Below are positions 1 to 8,578 of a DNA stretch of 64,000 nt, in pieces; position 1 is the stretch's first letter; the number at the start of each line of letters is the position of its first letter. The notes under the pieces were generated by a model that did not search any database, was not told the origin of the DNA, and saw only the letters and a program-made list of their open reading frames with translations. The translations under genes and the position numbers were made by a program. The stretch covers positions 310,001 to 374,000 of the forward strand of contig NZ_JBLFFL010000002.1 in the NCBI RefSeq assembly GCF_051400755.1, in the 5' to 3' direction. Source of the stretch: Parapedobacter sp051400755 (GTDB lineage: Bacteria; Bacteroidota; Bacteroidia; Sphingobacteriales; Sphingobacteriaceae).

Positions 1-1
1 G

Positions 2-265
2 CATAACATCGTTATTGTGAAGCCGGGAAGCGAGGAGAAGGTGGGAACGGCCGCCGACGGCATGGCCGGTCTTCCGGATGGCTATGAAAAGCATTTCGTG
101 CCGGATATGCCCGAGGTGTTGTTTGCGACACCGCTGGTGAATGCCGACGAGACGTTCCAGCTGAATTTCACGGCGCCGGAAAAACCGGGCGATTATCCCT
201 TCATCTGTACGTTTCCAGGGCACTGGCGGATGATGAAAGGGGTGATTAAAGTGGTTGCCAGATGA
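2..265 (+). CDS. Cupredoxin (azurin/plastocyanin-like) domain protein, C-terminal part
   Basis: Only the last 87 residues lie in the window; the frame is open back to base 2, so the gene starts outside. The visible part is a type 1 copper domain. The first His is in the edge strand HNIVIV at the window border, and the other three ligands are the Cys, His and Met of CTFPGHWRMMKG. Such domains carry single electrons outside the cytoplasm. Its neighbour downstream is a c-type cytochrome operon, so a role as electron carrier for it is plausible but inferred. The upstream part could be a larger multi-domain protein. The domain call is firm; partner and full length are unknown. Confidence 0.85.
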   Translation, partial: HNIVIVKPGSEEKVGTAADGMAGLPDGYEKHFVPDMPEVLFATPLVNADETFQLNFTAPEKPGDYPFICTFPGHWRMMKGVIKVVAR

Positions 266-276
266 AGCGATGGGAT

Positions 277-310
277 GTCAACTTGTATAGATAAGTTCTG
301 ATAAGTTGAC
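277..310. repeat. Perfect 8-base inverted repeat next to a promoter
   Basis: GTCAACTT (277-284) and AAGTTGAC (303-310) are perfect inverted copies separated by 18 bases. The right arm touches the putative -33 box of the cytochrome operon. No T-run follows, so an operator is more likely than a terminator, though either is possible. Confidence 0.55.
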
Positions 311-341
311 TTGCATTTAAACGTGATTTTAAGTAGCTTTG
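311..341 (+). promoter_or_regulatory. Bacteroidota-type promoter of the cytochrome operon
   Basis: TTG at 311-313, 20 bases, then TAGCTTTG at 334-341 match the primary sigma consensus of Bacteroidota (TTTG and TAnnTTTG). The start codon is at 368, giving a short leader. Confidence 0.65.
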
Positions 342-367
342 AAAACAGATACCAACGTTAGCAAATT

Positions 368-2716
368 ATGAGGCGCTTCCTTTCGCCCAAATATCTTATC
401 GGCATAGCCATCGCATTGATCGTGGTGGCAATTTCGGGTTATTTTTTCAGGGAAGGTAAGGCGAGCGGTCTTGGCGGCTCGCCCCCGTTGCCGGCAGTAG
501 TCGATTATAATTTCCATATCCGGCCTATCCTGTCTGATAAATGCTTCTCCTGCCACGGTCCCGACAAGAATACGCGCGAAGCGGACCTCCGGCTTGATAC
601 GAAGGAAGGCGCTTATAAGGCATTGGTAGAAACCGCCGGTATGCATGCCTTCGTGCCCGGTCATCCGGACCAAAGCGAAGCTTATCGGCGCATCACCAGC
701 ACGGATGAGGGTCTGCGGATGCCTCCTGCATCATCTAACCTGACGCTCTCGGACTATGAAGTGCGTGTGATTGAACGGTGGATCCGGCAAGGTGCGGAGT
801 ATAAACCCCATTGGGCATTCATGCCACCGGAAAAGGTGGAAGCCCCGCGTGTCGATCAGTCGGAATGGGCGACGAATGAAATCGATCGTTTTGTGCGCGC
901 TGCGATGGAGATCAAGGGATTGAAACCCAATCCCGAAGCCGAAAAGCATCACCTGCTCCGCCGGGTAAGCCTCGATTTGACGGGACTGCCGCCTACGGAA
1001 GCGCAACTCGACCGTTTTCTGGCAGATGACTCACCCAAGGCGTATGAAAACATGGTGGACGAGCTGATCGCTTCGCCGGCATACGGCGAACGGATGGCGA
1101 TGCACTGGCTGGACTTGGCCCGGTATGCCGATTCATACGGCTACCAGGACGATGATATCCGTACGCAATGGCCATGGCGGGATTGGGTCATTCATGCCTT
1201 CAACCAAAACATGCCCTACGACCAATTCGTTACCTGGCAGCTGGCCGGTGATATGTTGCCCAACGCCACGAAGGAACAGGTGCTCGCATCGGCCTTCAAC
1301 AGGAATCATAAGATCACCGAGGAAGGCGGTGTGATCGAAGAGGAGTATCGGGTGGCCTATGCGATCGATAAAACCAACACGTTCAGCAAGGGCATCCTGG
1401 GCGTTACGATGGAGTGCGCGCAGTGCCACGATCACAAGTATGATCCCTTCTCGCAGAAGAATTACTTTCAGCTATACGCATTTTTCAATAACTCGTTGGA
1501 GAAGGGGCTTGAAGGCTTGGTGAATTCGGGGCCTTCAAAGACGCCGAGAATGACCATCACGCAACAGGATGTAGACAGCATCCTGAAATTCATCAACAAG
1601 GGCGATGATACTTCGGCGGTATCGGTATCCGTGATGGGTGAACGCGATGAGGTACGGCCAACCTATATCTTGGACCGGGGCGTTTACGACGCGCCTGCGG
1701 AGCGCGTGTATCCCAGCACGCCCGAGTCCATTCTGGCATTTGACAGTACACGGTATGCGCCGAATCGATTGGGACTCGCGCAATGGACGTTCAGCAAAGA
1801 AAACCCACTGACCTCGCGGGTGCTGGTCAACCAGCTTTGGGCGATGGTGTTCGGTCGGGGTTTGGTGGCTACCGCGGCAGACTTTGGCAACCAGGGAGAA
1901 CTGCCGAGCCATCCGGAACTGCTGAATTGGCTGGCAGCCGACTTCCGCGACAATGGGTGGAACATCAAGCGGTTGATGAAGCAACTGGTGACGACGGCAA
2001 CCTACCGCCAGTCATCGCTCATCACGAAGGAACATTTGAAGGAAGATCCTGAAAATGTATACTTGGCACGCGCCAAGCGGATACGGCTACCGGCGCAATC
2101 CATCCGCGACTTAGCACTTGCCAGCAGTGGCTTGCTGAATCCGGAAATCGGAGGCCCGAGTGTAAAACCTTATCAGCCCGACGGTATATGGGAGGTCACG
2201 AGCTCGGGAAGGGGCGCCTTGGCCAACTATGTGCAGTCCCATGGGAATGACCTGTACCGAAGGGGAATGTATGTATTTATCAAATTGACAGTGCCCCCGC
2301 CGAATATGCTGATTTTCGATGCCAGCAACCGGGATGTGTGCGAGGTAACCCGCCAACGGACCAACACACCGCTCCAGGCATTGGTGATGCTGAATGATCC
2401 GGTCATTCTTGAGGCATCGCGTGTGCTTTCGGTCAAGTTGCTGAAGGAATCACCCAAGGCGAAACCACACGAATATATTGATCACGCGTTTCGCCGGATT
2501 CTGAGTAGGGGTGCCGATGAGCGAGAGCTGGCGTTGCTGGAGGCCTATTATGCCGAAGAATTGAAACGTTATCGCAAATCGCCTAATGACGCTCAAGCAT
2601 TTGTACAGGTGGGCGAGGCTGCGAATGAAAAATCGGTGCCGGTCGTGGAGCAGGCTGCATTGATGGCAACCATCCATGCATTATATAACTTGGAAGAGAC
2701 CATCACACGGATATGA
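368..2716 (+). CDS. DUF1549/DUF1553 (PSCyt/PSD1) c-type cytochrome domain protein
   Basis: The 782-residue protein begins with a basic stretch and one hydrophobic anchor (residues about 8-27), so it is exported and probably membrane-tethered. A haem c motif CFSCH (59-63) opens a planctomycete-type cytochrome domain. DUF1549 follows, with a second CxxCH (CAQCH, 350-354) in its usual conserved place, then DUF1553 in the last third (about 470-760). The biochemical role of this family is not settled; redox work on cell-surface polysaccharide or other organic matter is the usual proposal. It is followed after 33 bases by a DUF1501 gene, the standard partner. The start at 368 fits the promoter just upstream. 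The family call is very sure, the function is not. Confidence 0.93.
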   Translation: MRRFLSPKYLIGIAIALIVVAISGYFFREGKASGLGGSPPLPAVVDYNFHIRPILSDKCFSCHGPDKNTREADLRLDTKEGAYKALVETAGMHAFVPGHPDQSEAYRRITSTDEGLRMPPASSNLTLSDYEVRVIERWIRQGAEYKPHWAFMPPEKVEAPRVDQSEWATNEIDRFVRAAMEIKGLKPNPEAEKHHLLRRVSLDLTGLPPTEAQLDRFLADDSPKAYENMVDELIASPAYGERMAMHWLDLARYADSYGYQDDDIRTQWPWRDWVIHAFNQNMPYDQFVTWQLAGDMLPNATKEQVLASAFNRNHKITEEGGVIEEEYRVAYAIDKTNTFSKGILGVTMECAQCHDHKYDPFSQKNYFQLYAFFNNSLEKGLEGLVNSGPSKTPRMTITQQDVDSILKFINKGDDTSAVSVSVMGERDEVRPTYILDRGVYDAPAERVYPSTPESILAFDSTRYAPNRLGLAQWTFSKENPLTSRVLVNQLWAMVFGRGLVATAADFGNQGELPSHPELLNWLAADFRDNGWNIKRLMKQLVTTATYRQSSLITKEHLKEDPENVYLARAKRIRLPAQSIRDLALASSGLLNPEIGGPSVKPYQPDGIWEVTSSGRGALANYVQSHGNDLYRRGMYVFIKLTVPPPNMLIFDASNRDVCEVTRQRTNTPLQALVMLNDPVILEASRVLSVKLLKESPKAKPHEYIDHAFRRILSRGADERELALLEAYYAEELKRYRKSPNDAQAFVQVGEAANEKSVPVVEQAALMATIHALYNLEETITRI

Positions 2717-2749
2717 GGTGGCTGATAGCAGGAAAAGGAGACTAGTCGC

Positions 2750-4222
2750 ATGAAAAAAGACAAAATGATCGAAAAGGAGGTTGAACAGGCCCGTTTATAT
2801 CAAAATCGCAGGCAGTTTTTGTCGCAACTGAGCGTTGGCATCGGTAGCGCGGCCTTGGGTTCGCTGTTGATACCGGATCTGTTTTCCGGACGTGGCGGTG
2901 ATGAGGGCGATACGGTCGCCGGGCTGCCGCATTTTGCGCCGAAGGCCAAGCGGGTGATTTACCTATTCCAGAGCGGTGGCGTGTCGCAGTTGGAATCCTT
3001 TGACTATAAGCCGAAGCTGCGCGAAATGATGGGACAGGACTTGCCGACATCCGTTCGCGGCGATCAGCGGCTTACGGGGATGACGGCCGGCCAAGCAACT
3101 TTTCCCTTGGTGGGATCGTATTATGATTTTGCCCAATATGGCAAAAGCGGGACATGGGTGAGCAGTGCTTTCCCGCACATGGGGAAGATTGTGGACGACC
3201 TTTGCATTATCCGGTCGCTGCACACCGACGCCATCAATCACGATCCGGCCATTACGTTCTTCCAAACGGGCGCCCAACAGGGCAATCGCCCCAGTATGGG
3301 GGCTTGGCTGAGCTATGGACTGGGCAGCGAAAATCAAAACCTGCCCGGGTTCTGCGTGCTGGTGTCTAAAGGGAAGGGCAATGGCCAAGGGGTTTATTCG
3401 AAGTTGTGGACCAACGGTTTTCTGGATTCGGTGCACCAGGGGGTGCAGCTGATGGGAGGTCCGGATCCGGTACTGTACCTCAGCAATCCACCGGGGACCG
3501 ACAAGGTGAGCCGCCGGGCATTGCTGGATAAGCTGGCTGAATTAAACCTCTTGCAGTTTGATGCCTTTGGAGATCCGGAGATATCAGCAAAGGTGCAGCA
3601 GTATGAAATGGCCTACCGGATGCAGACCTCGGTGCCGGAAGTCACCGACCTGTCGAAGGAGCCGGATCATATCGTCAAGCTGTATGGCCCGGATTGCCTT
3701 GTGCCGGGTACCTATGCCGCTAATTGCCTGCTGGCCCGCAAGTTGTCTGAGAACGGCGTTCGCTTCGTGCAGCTGTATCACCAAGGATGGGACCATCATG
3801 ACAACCTGATCGGACAGATGGACGGGCAGGCAAAAGATGTAGACCAAGCATCGGCAGCGCTGGTGACCGACCTGAAACAGCGGGGTCTGCTGGATGAGAC
3901 CCTGGTGATCTGGGGAGGGGAATTTGGCCGGACCACCTACTGCCAGGGCAAGCTGGAGCGTAACAATTACGGCCGGGATCATCATCCGCGCTGTTTCAGT
4001 GTCTGGATGGCAGGCGGGGGCATCAAACCCGGCATCGTCTATGGCGAGACGGATGAATTCGGTTATAATGTCGTCAAAGATCCGGTGCATGTGCATGATT
4101 TTCATGCAACCATTTTGCACCAGCTGGGGTTGAACCATGAGCAACTGACCTATAGACATCAGGGTAGACGTTATCGGCTTACCGACGTGTTTGGAAAAGT
4201 GGTAAACGATATCTTGGTGTAA
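2750..4222 (+). CDS. DUF1501 domain protein, Tat-exported
   Basis: This 490-residue protein has a twin-arginine signal near its N-terminus (Arg 20 and 21 in NRRQFL, then a short hydrophobic stretch), so it should be exported folded. The body is DUF1501, which has the alkaline phosphatase/sulfatase fold. Visible family features are the strand leading to FQSGGVSQLESFDYKP, the histidine-rich YHQGWDHHDN and the late GGEFGRT and DHHP motifs, which together may hold metal. It lies 33 bases after the DUF1553 gene and 5 bases before the next gene, so the three are one operon. DUF1501 and DUF1553 proteins occur together across Planctomycetes and Bacteroidota. The substrate is unknown. Confidence 0.92.
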   Translation: MKKDKMIEKEVEQARLYQNRRQFLSQLSVGIGSAALGSLLIPDLFSGRGGDEGDTVAGLPHFAPKAKRVIYLFQSGGVSQLESFDYKPKLREMMGQDLPTSVRGDQRLTGMTAGQATFPLVGSYYDFAQYGKSGTWVSSAFPHMGKIVDDLCIIRSLHTDAINHDPAITFFQTGAQQGNRPSMGAWLSYGLGSENQNLPGFCVLVSKGKGNGQGVYSKLWTNGFLDSVHQGVQLMGGPDPVLYLSNPPGTDKVSRRALLDKLAELNLLQFDAFGDPEISAKVQQYEMAYRMQTSVPEVTDLSKEPDHIVKLYGPDCLVPGTYAANCLLARKLSENGVRFVQLYHQGWDHHDNLIGQMDGQAKDVDQASAALVTDLKQRGLLDETLVIWGGEFGRTTYCQGKLERNNYGRDHHPRCFSVWMAGGGIKPGIVYGETDEFGYNVVKDPVHVHDFHATILHQLGLNHEQLTYRHQGRRYRLTDVFGKVVNDILV

Positions 4223-4227
4223 GGGGA

Positions 4228-6390
4228 ATGAAATCAATCCATACGGTACTGCTGAATGCGCTGATCGGGCTCCTTTCATTCATTGTTTTCCTGCTGTTTT
4301 TTGAAAACAGGGTGGCCGTCCCGGCGGCATTGCAGGTGGTAGGACGTGCCCACCCGATGCTCTTGCATTTTCCGATTGTGTTATTGGTGCTGGCTTGGGT
4401 GTCGGCTTGCTTTGGCAGCCGGCTGTACTTTTCGCCGGTCGCCGCTAGGCGGATCGTCTATGTCTTGCTGCTGGCCAGCGCGTGGACGGCCGCCATCACG
4501 GTGATTGCCGGTTTGCTGCTGGCCAAAGAAGGCGGATACGAAGGCAGCGGTTTCCTGTGGCACAAATGGATGGGGGTGGCGGTATGCTTTCTGGCCGCGG
4601 TACTGCTGTGGCATCATCAGCGGACGGGTGATCAAACGGATCGGTATCGGCGGGTCTTTCTCGCCGGACTGAGCCTCTCTTTGGTCATCCTGCTGGTGGC
4701 GGGCCATTATGGGGCTGCATTGACACACGGAGAAGACTACCTGTTCGAACCGCTGCGGCAAGACGAGCGAAAGGAGCTGGATGTGCAGACGGCCATGGTA
4801 TACCAGGATGTGATCTATCCCATCCTGGAAGCAAAGTGCTTGAGTTGTCACGGCGGCAGCAAGACCAAAGGCGGACTCGTATTGGCTGATACCGCGGGCC
4901 TGCTGAAAGGAGGCGAGAGCGGTCCCGCATTGGTGAAAGGTTCGCTGACGGAAAGCCTCATCATCGAACGGTTGCTGCTGGATATCGACCATGAACACCG
5001 GATGCCGCCCAAGGGCAAGCCACAGCTGACCGCGGATGAACTGGCGCTGATGCAGGCGTGGGTCGCCTCGGGTGCCGACTTCAATATGCCTTTGTCGGCG
5101 GTGCCTACGGACGACTCGGTCTATCGGCTGGCGCTGGCCATTTACGGTAGCCCCGCCGAGGAGACTTACGATTTTCCGCCCGCTGACGAGGAGGCGATCG
5201 CGCGCTTGAATACCCCTTATCGGGTCGTCAAACCGGTGGCTCACGCGTCACCCGCGCTGGCCGTGAGCTTTTTTGGAAAGGCATTCTACACCGAGGGTTC
5301 TTTGAAAGAACTGGCCCCCGTTGAACGGCAGGTGGTTTCCCTGACCCTGAGCGGAATGCCGCTGTCGGCAGCTGACCGGGACGCATTGAAAACGTTTGTC
5401 AACCTCCGAGAGCTGATCGTCAATGATACTCCGGTAGACGACTCTTGGGGTGATGCCATAGGAGCGCTTCCCAACCTGCGTTCCGTGAGCGTGAGCGGCA
5501 CCAAGATGACCGAAGCCGGTCTTACCCAGTTGGTGGCCGCCCCTAAGCTGCAGGCCGTATATAGCTGGAACACCCCTGTCAGCGCCGATGCATTGACCGC
5601 CTTTCGGCAAAAACATCGGCATATCGTCTTCGAAACGGGGTATGTAGATGACGGCAAGACGATGCTGGTACTCAATGACCCCTTGATCACACCCAAGAGT
5701 AGTTTCTTCCGGGATAAGGCCCAGGTGACCCTGGAGCATCCCATACCAGGCGTCGAGTTGCGGTATTCCTTGGATGGCAGGGAGCCGGATAGTATACATG
5801 CGTTGGTTTATCAGGAACCCTTTACCCTGGATCATCCGGCGGTCATCCGTGTAAAAGGATATAAGTCCGGCTGGCTGTCAAGCAGGGAGGTTACGCAGGT
5901 CTTCCATCGAGCTGCCTATACGCCTGATCGGACTTACCTAGCCGATCGCCCGGACCCGAGATTCCGGGGTCGGGAAGCCATTGCGCTCACCGATCTGGAG
6001 AGCGGAAGCGGTAACACAGCCGATGGAAAATGGCTGGGGTACCATGGGAAACGAATGGTCGCCTCCATGCATTTTGACACCGAAATCCGCACGGACACCG
6101 TTTCGATCAGCGTCAAACAGGATTACGGCAGCCATATCTATCCGCCCAAGTCGGTGGAGATATGGGGAGGTGCAGATTCTGCGAGTGCACAGCTGCTTAG
6201 TCGATACGAGCCTGTGCTTGATAAGCCGGAGCAGGTCTCACCGATCCGCTTGATCAGCACCCCGATGCGGCAGGCCACGAAAATCCGGTATTTGCGGGTG
6301 GAGGCAGCACCCTTTTTACCGATACCAAACGGATACCCCGCGGCGGGTAACCCTTCCTGGCTTTTTGTCGATGAAATTCTCCTGCGTTAA
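4228..6390 (+). CDS. Membrane c-type cytochrome with DUF2231 and chitobiase-C-like domains
   Basis: The 720-residue protein starts with a membrane part of about five helices (residues about 8-165) containing the DUF2231-type sequence RAHPMLLHFPIVLL. A haem c motif CLSCH (204-208) opens a planctomycete-type cytochrome domain. Leucine-rich-like strands follow (about 350-470), then a chitobiase C-terminal-like domain (about 490-565, with LRYSLDGREPD) and a final discoidin-like beta domain (about 590-720). It starts 5 bases after the DUF1501 gene, so the two are co-transcribed. It probably feeds electrons between the exported cytochrome partner and the membrane, while its outer domains may bind carbohydrate. 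That job is inferred from the domains. Confidence 0.88.
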   Translation: MKSIHTVLLNALIGLLSFIVFLLFFENRVAVPAALQVVGRAHPMLLHFPIVLLVLAWVSACFGSRLYFSPVAARRIVYVLLLASAWTAAITVIAGLLLAKEGGYEGSGFLWHKWMGVAVCFLAAVLLWHHQRTGDQTDRYRRVFLAGLSLSLVILLVAGHYGAALTHGEDYLFEPLRQDERKELDVQTAMVYQDVIYPILEAKCLSCHGGSKTKGGLVLADTAGLLKGGESGPALVKGSLTESLIIERLLLDIDHEHRMPPKGKPQLTADELALMQAWVASGADFNMPLSAVPTDDSVYRLALAIYGSPAEETYDFPPADEEAIARLNTPYRVVKPVAHASPALAVSFFGKAFYTEGSLKELAPVERQVVSLTLSGMPLSAADRDALKTFVNLRELIVNDTPVDDSWGDAIGALPNLRSVSVSGTKMTEAGLTQLVAAPKLQAVYSWNTPVSADALTAFRQKHRHIVFETGYVDDGKTMLVLNDPLITPKSSFFRDKAQVTLEHPIPGVELRYSLDGREPDSIHALVYQEPFTLDHPAVIRVKGYKSGWLSSREVTQVFHRAAYTPDRTYLADRPDPRFRGREAIALTDLESGSGNTADGKWLGYHGKRMVASMHFDTEIRTDTVSISVKQDYGSHIYPPKSVEIWGGADSASAQLLSRYEPVLDKPEQVSPIRLISTPMRQATKIRYLRVEAAPFLPIPNGYPAAGNPSWLFVDEILLR

Positions 6391-6428
6391 CCGATTGTGG
6401 ACCATCAGCCGAAAAATCAGGTACATCG

Positions 6429-6458
6429 AGTGAAGCGCATCAAAAACGCACTTTTTTT
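6429..6458 (+). terminator. Weak candidate terminator after the cytochrome operon
   Basis: An imperfect hairpin (AGTG and GCG pairing with CGC and ACT) is followed by seven T residues at 6452-6458. It lies between two convergent genes where a terminator is expected. The stem is short and broken. Confidence 0.35.
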
Positions 6459-6521
6459 AACGCTTTTTACCGCATTGGAAGATGTTTTATAGCCAATGAT
6501 GTTTCGGAAAGGCGGCTTTCT

Positions 6522-7547
6522 TTACTTTTGCTTGTGAGCGGAAAAGACCTGTAATTCACAAGGAAATTTAATCAATTGAGGTTCGTATTCCAGTTGTGGA
6601 TGATTGACCAAGTCCAATAACAATGAAGCTGCTTTTTGCCCGATGTCAACGGGCCGTTCTTTGAGTGAAGCGAGCGGTGGCCGCTCGAGGTACTGGATCA
6701 TGGGATTGGCGCCGTAGCCAATAAGTTCGACGGAGTCGGCCTTTGAGGGAAACTCCTGGCGCAGGCAGCTCAGCGCATCAAGCATGACCTGGTCTTTGAA
6801 ACACAGCACGGCCGTAGGCGGACGATCAAGCTGCATCAATCGGCGCATGGCGAGGAAATTATGCTCTTGGGCGAAGTCGCTTTCTTGCACCAAAGCTTTG
6901 TCAAAAGGGATATGGTATTGGATCAGCCCATCCCGATAGCCGAGGAATCGGTCACGGCTGGTGGTCCAATGGGTAGACGCGTTGATAAAACCGATCCGTC
7001 GGTGGCCTTTGGAAACAAAGTAAGCAACAGCGTCGATCGCGCCCGTGTATACATCGCTGCACACACAATGATAGTCTTCATTGATGGGCTTGCGCATGAA
7101 ATAGACGATGGGCGTACCGGCGTAAACAAATTCGCTGATATGGGAGGTGTCGACGGTTTCCCGGGATATGGCGATGATCAGCCCGTCGACCCGGTTGCTT
7201 TGCATCGTCAGGAGCAGTTCTTTTTCCCGTTGGAGGCTTTCATGACTTTGACCGATGATCACGTTATAACCATTGTCATAGGCAAATTTTTCAAAACCTT
7301 CGACGGCAGCCACATAAAAGTGATCGAGCATGCTCGGTATGAGGATGCCAAGTGTAAACGATTTTTGCTGTTTGAAGCGGATTGCCGTTTGATTGGGCAC
7401 AAAATGAAGCCGCTGGGCGAGCTTTTTGACACGCTCCTTCGTCACTTCACCAATGTTGGGGTGGTCCCGTAACGCCTTCGAAACAGTAGAAGGAGAGAGC
7501 TTCAATTCGAAAGCAATATCTTTAATCGTAGCTCGTTTATGGTCCAT
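6522..7547 (-). CDS. LacI-family transcriptional regulator
   Basis: The 341-residue protein has an N-terminal LacI helix-turn-helix (ATIKDIAFELKLSPSTVSKA, residues about 5-24) followed by the hinge (FVPNQTAIRFKQQ). A periplasmic-binding-protein-like sensor domain runs from about 60 to 335. I start it at the ATG at 7547 because the regulator motif begins there; an upstream in-frame start would add 35 unrelated residues that cross the repeated sequence at 7573-7633. It is divergent from the TIM-barrel and Gfo/Idh/MocA genes and probably controls them in response to a sugar or sugar phosphate. The ligand cannot be read from the sequence. Confidence 0.93.
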   Translation of the reverse strand: MDHKRATIKDIAFELKLSPSTVSKALRDHPNIGEVTKERVKKLAQRLHFVPNQTAIRFKQQKSFTLGILIPSMLDHFYVAAVEGFEKFAYDNGYNVIIGQSHESLQREKELLLTMQSNRVDGLIIAISRETVDTSHISEFVYAGTPIVYFMRKPINEDYHCVCSDVYTGAIDAVAYFVSKGHRRIGFINASTHWTTSRDRFLGYRDGLIQYHIPFDKALVQESDFAQEHNFLAMRRLMQLDRPPTAVLCFKDQVMLDALSCLRQEFPSKADSVELIGYGANPMIQYLERPPLASLKERPVDIGQKAASLLLDLVNHPQLEYEPQLIKFPCELQVFSAHKQK

Positions 7548-7572
7548 CGGGCTAATATAAGGAAAAAGCTGA

Positions 7573-7633
7573 ACGTAGTGAAGTCCCGATGCAAATCGGG
7601 GCCAAGACGTAGTGAAGTCCCGATGCAAATCGG
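7573..7633. repeat. 27-base direct repeat with hairpin in a divergent intergenic region
   Basis: The same 27 bases occur at 7573-7599 and 7607-7633, 34 bases apart. Inside each is a short hairpin, CCCGAT GCAA ATCGGG in the first copy and one pair shorter in the second, closed by a GCAA tetraloop. The pair lies between the LacI gene and its divergent targets. It may be a REP-like element or a regulatory structure. Confidence 0.75.
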
Positions 7634-7677
7634 ATTTGATAAATACAACCAATATGTTAGTAAAAACTTAATAATTG

Positions 7678-8529
7678 ATGGAAACAAGAAGAACATTTAT
7701 TCAGAAAGGGCTGCTCGGTGCGACAGCCGCAGCAACCCTGGGTACCCCCATCGCGTGGGCGAACCAAATCGACCGTAATAAGGCCCAGCATAAGGATAAA
7801 TTTGACCTCGGCATCGCCGGTTATAGCTTCGTGAAATTCAAGTTGGCAGAATCCCTGGCCATGATGAAGCGCATGGATGTGCACTACCTGTGCATCAAAG
7901 ACTTTCACCTGCCCTTGACCAGCACGGAGGCCGAGATCGCAGCATTTCACCAAACGTTGGAAGAATCAGGGGTGACCGGTTATGCGGTGGGACCCATCTA
8001 TATGACCAAGTCCAAAACCGAGATCGACAACGCATTCGAATATGCGAAACGCGTGGGCGTGAAGCTCATGATCGGGATACCGAATAAAGCGGATCTGGGA
8101 TACATCTCCGATAAAACCGCCGAATATGACATCCGCTACGCGATGCATAACCACGGGCCGGAAGATAAATTATACCCCAATGCCACCAGTATTTATGAGC
8201 TGATAAAGGAGTTGGATCCGCGCATGGGACTGTGCTTTGATATGGGGCATAATATGCGGGACGGCCAGGATCCGATCAAGGACCTCGAGCGGTACCGGGA
8301 CCGGATTTTCGACATTCACCTCAAGAATGTCACCTCAGCTACGAAAGAGGGGAGTACCTGCGAACTGGGACGGGGTGTCATCGATATTCCCAAATTTGTG
8401 AAGACCTTGCGCAAAATAGGCTATGCCGGAAAGTGCAGCCTGGAATTTGAGAAAGACATGCAAGATCCGCTGGCCGGACTCGCCGAAAGTGTAGGCTATT
8501 TCAAGGGCGTGGTGGATGCATCGGCCTAA
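7678..8529 (+). CDS. Sugar phosphate isomerase/epimerase family TIM-barrel protein, exported
   Basis: The 283-residue protein has a Tat-like signal (ETRRTFIQKG then an Ala-rich stretch to about residue 24), so it is probably periplasmic. The rest is an AP endonuclease 2/xylose isomerase-like TIM barrel. Candidate metal ligands are in the strands with GVKLMIGIP, MHNHGPED, LCFDMGHN, DIHLKN and the final SLEFE. I start at the ATG at 7678; the TTG one codon earlier is less likely. Exported members of this superfamily work beside Gfo/Idh/MocA dehydrogenases in the oxidative breakdown of glycosides (3-keto sugar pathways), and such a gene follows. The exact reaction is inferred from the context. 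Confidence 0.88.
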   Translation: METRRTFIQKGLLGATAAATLGTPIAWANQIDRNKAQHKDKFDLGIAGYSFVKFKLAESLAMMKRMDVHYLCIKDFHLPLTSTEAEIAAFHQTLEESGVTGYAVGPIYMTKSKTEIDNAFEYAKRVGVKLMIGIPNKADLGYISDKTAEYDIRYAMHNHGPEDKLYPNATSIYELIKELDPRMGLCFDMGHNMRDGQDPIKDLERYRDRIFDIHLKNVTSATKEGSTCELGRGVIDIPKFVKTLRKIGYAGKCSLEFEKDMQDPLAGLAESVGYFKGVVDASA

Positions 8530-8578
8530 AGGACGATGCCGCTAATCAATTAGTTTCAAATCGATAAAATCAATTATA

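Noticed and set aside
17..265. A complete small gene starting at GTG 17
   Set aside because: The frame is open to the window edge and the first copper ligand lies upstream of this GTG, so the gene is a cut-off larger one.
3584..4279. 231-codon open frame opposite the DUF1501 gene
   Set aside because: It lies fully antisense to a clear gene, has no recognisable domain, and such frames are common in sequence with this base composition.
4381..5244. 287-codon open frame opposite the DUF2231 cytochrome gene
   Set aside because: It is rich in Arg, Gln and His in a way typical of antisense translation and has no motif or own promoter.
7548..7652. N-terminal extension of the LacI regulator
   Set aside because: The added residues come from the repeated hairpin sequence and do not match LacI proteins, whose DNA-binding domain starts at 7547.
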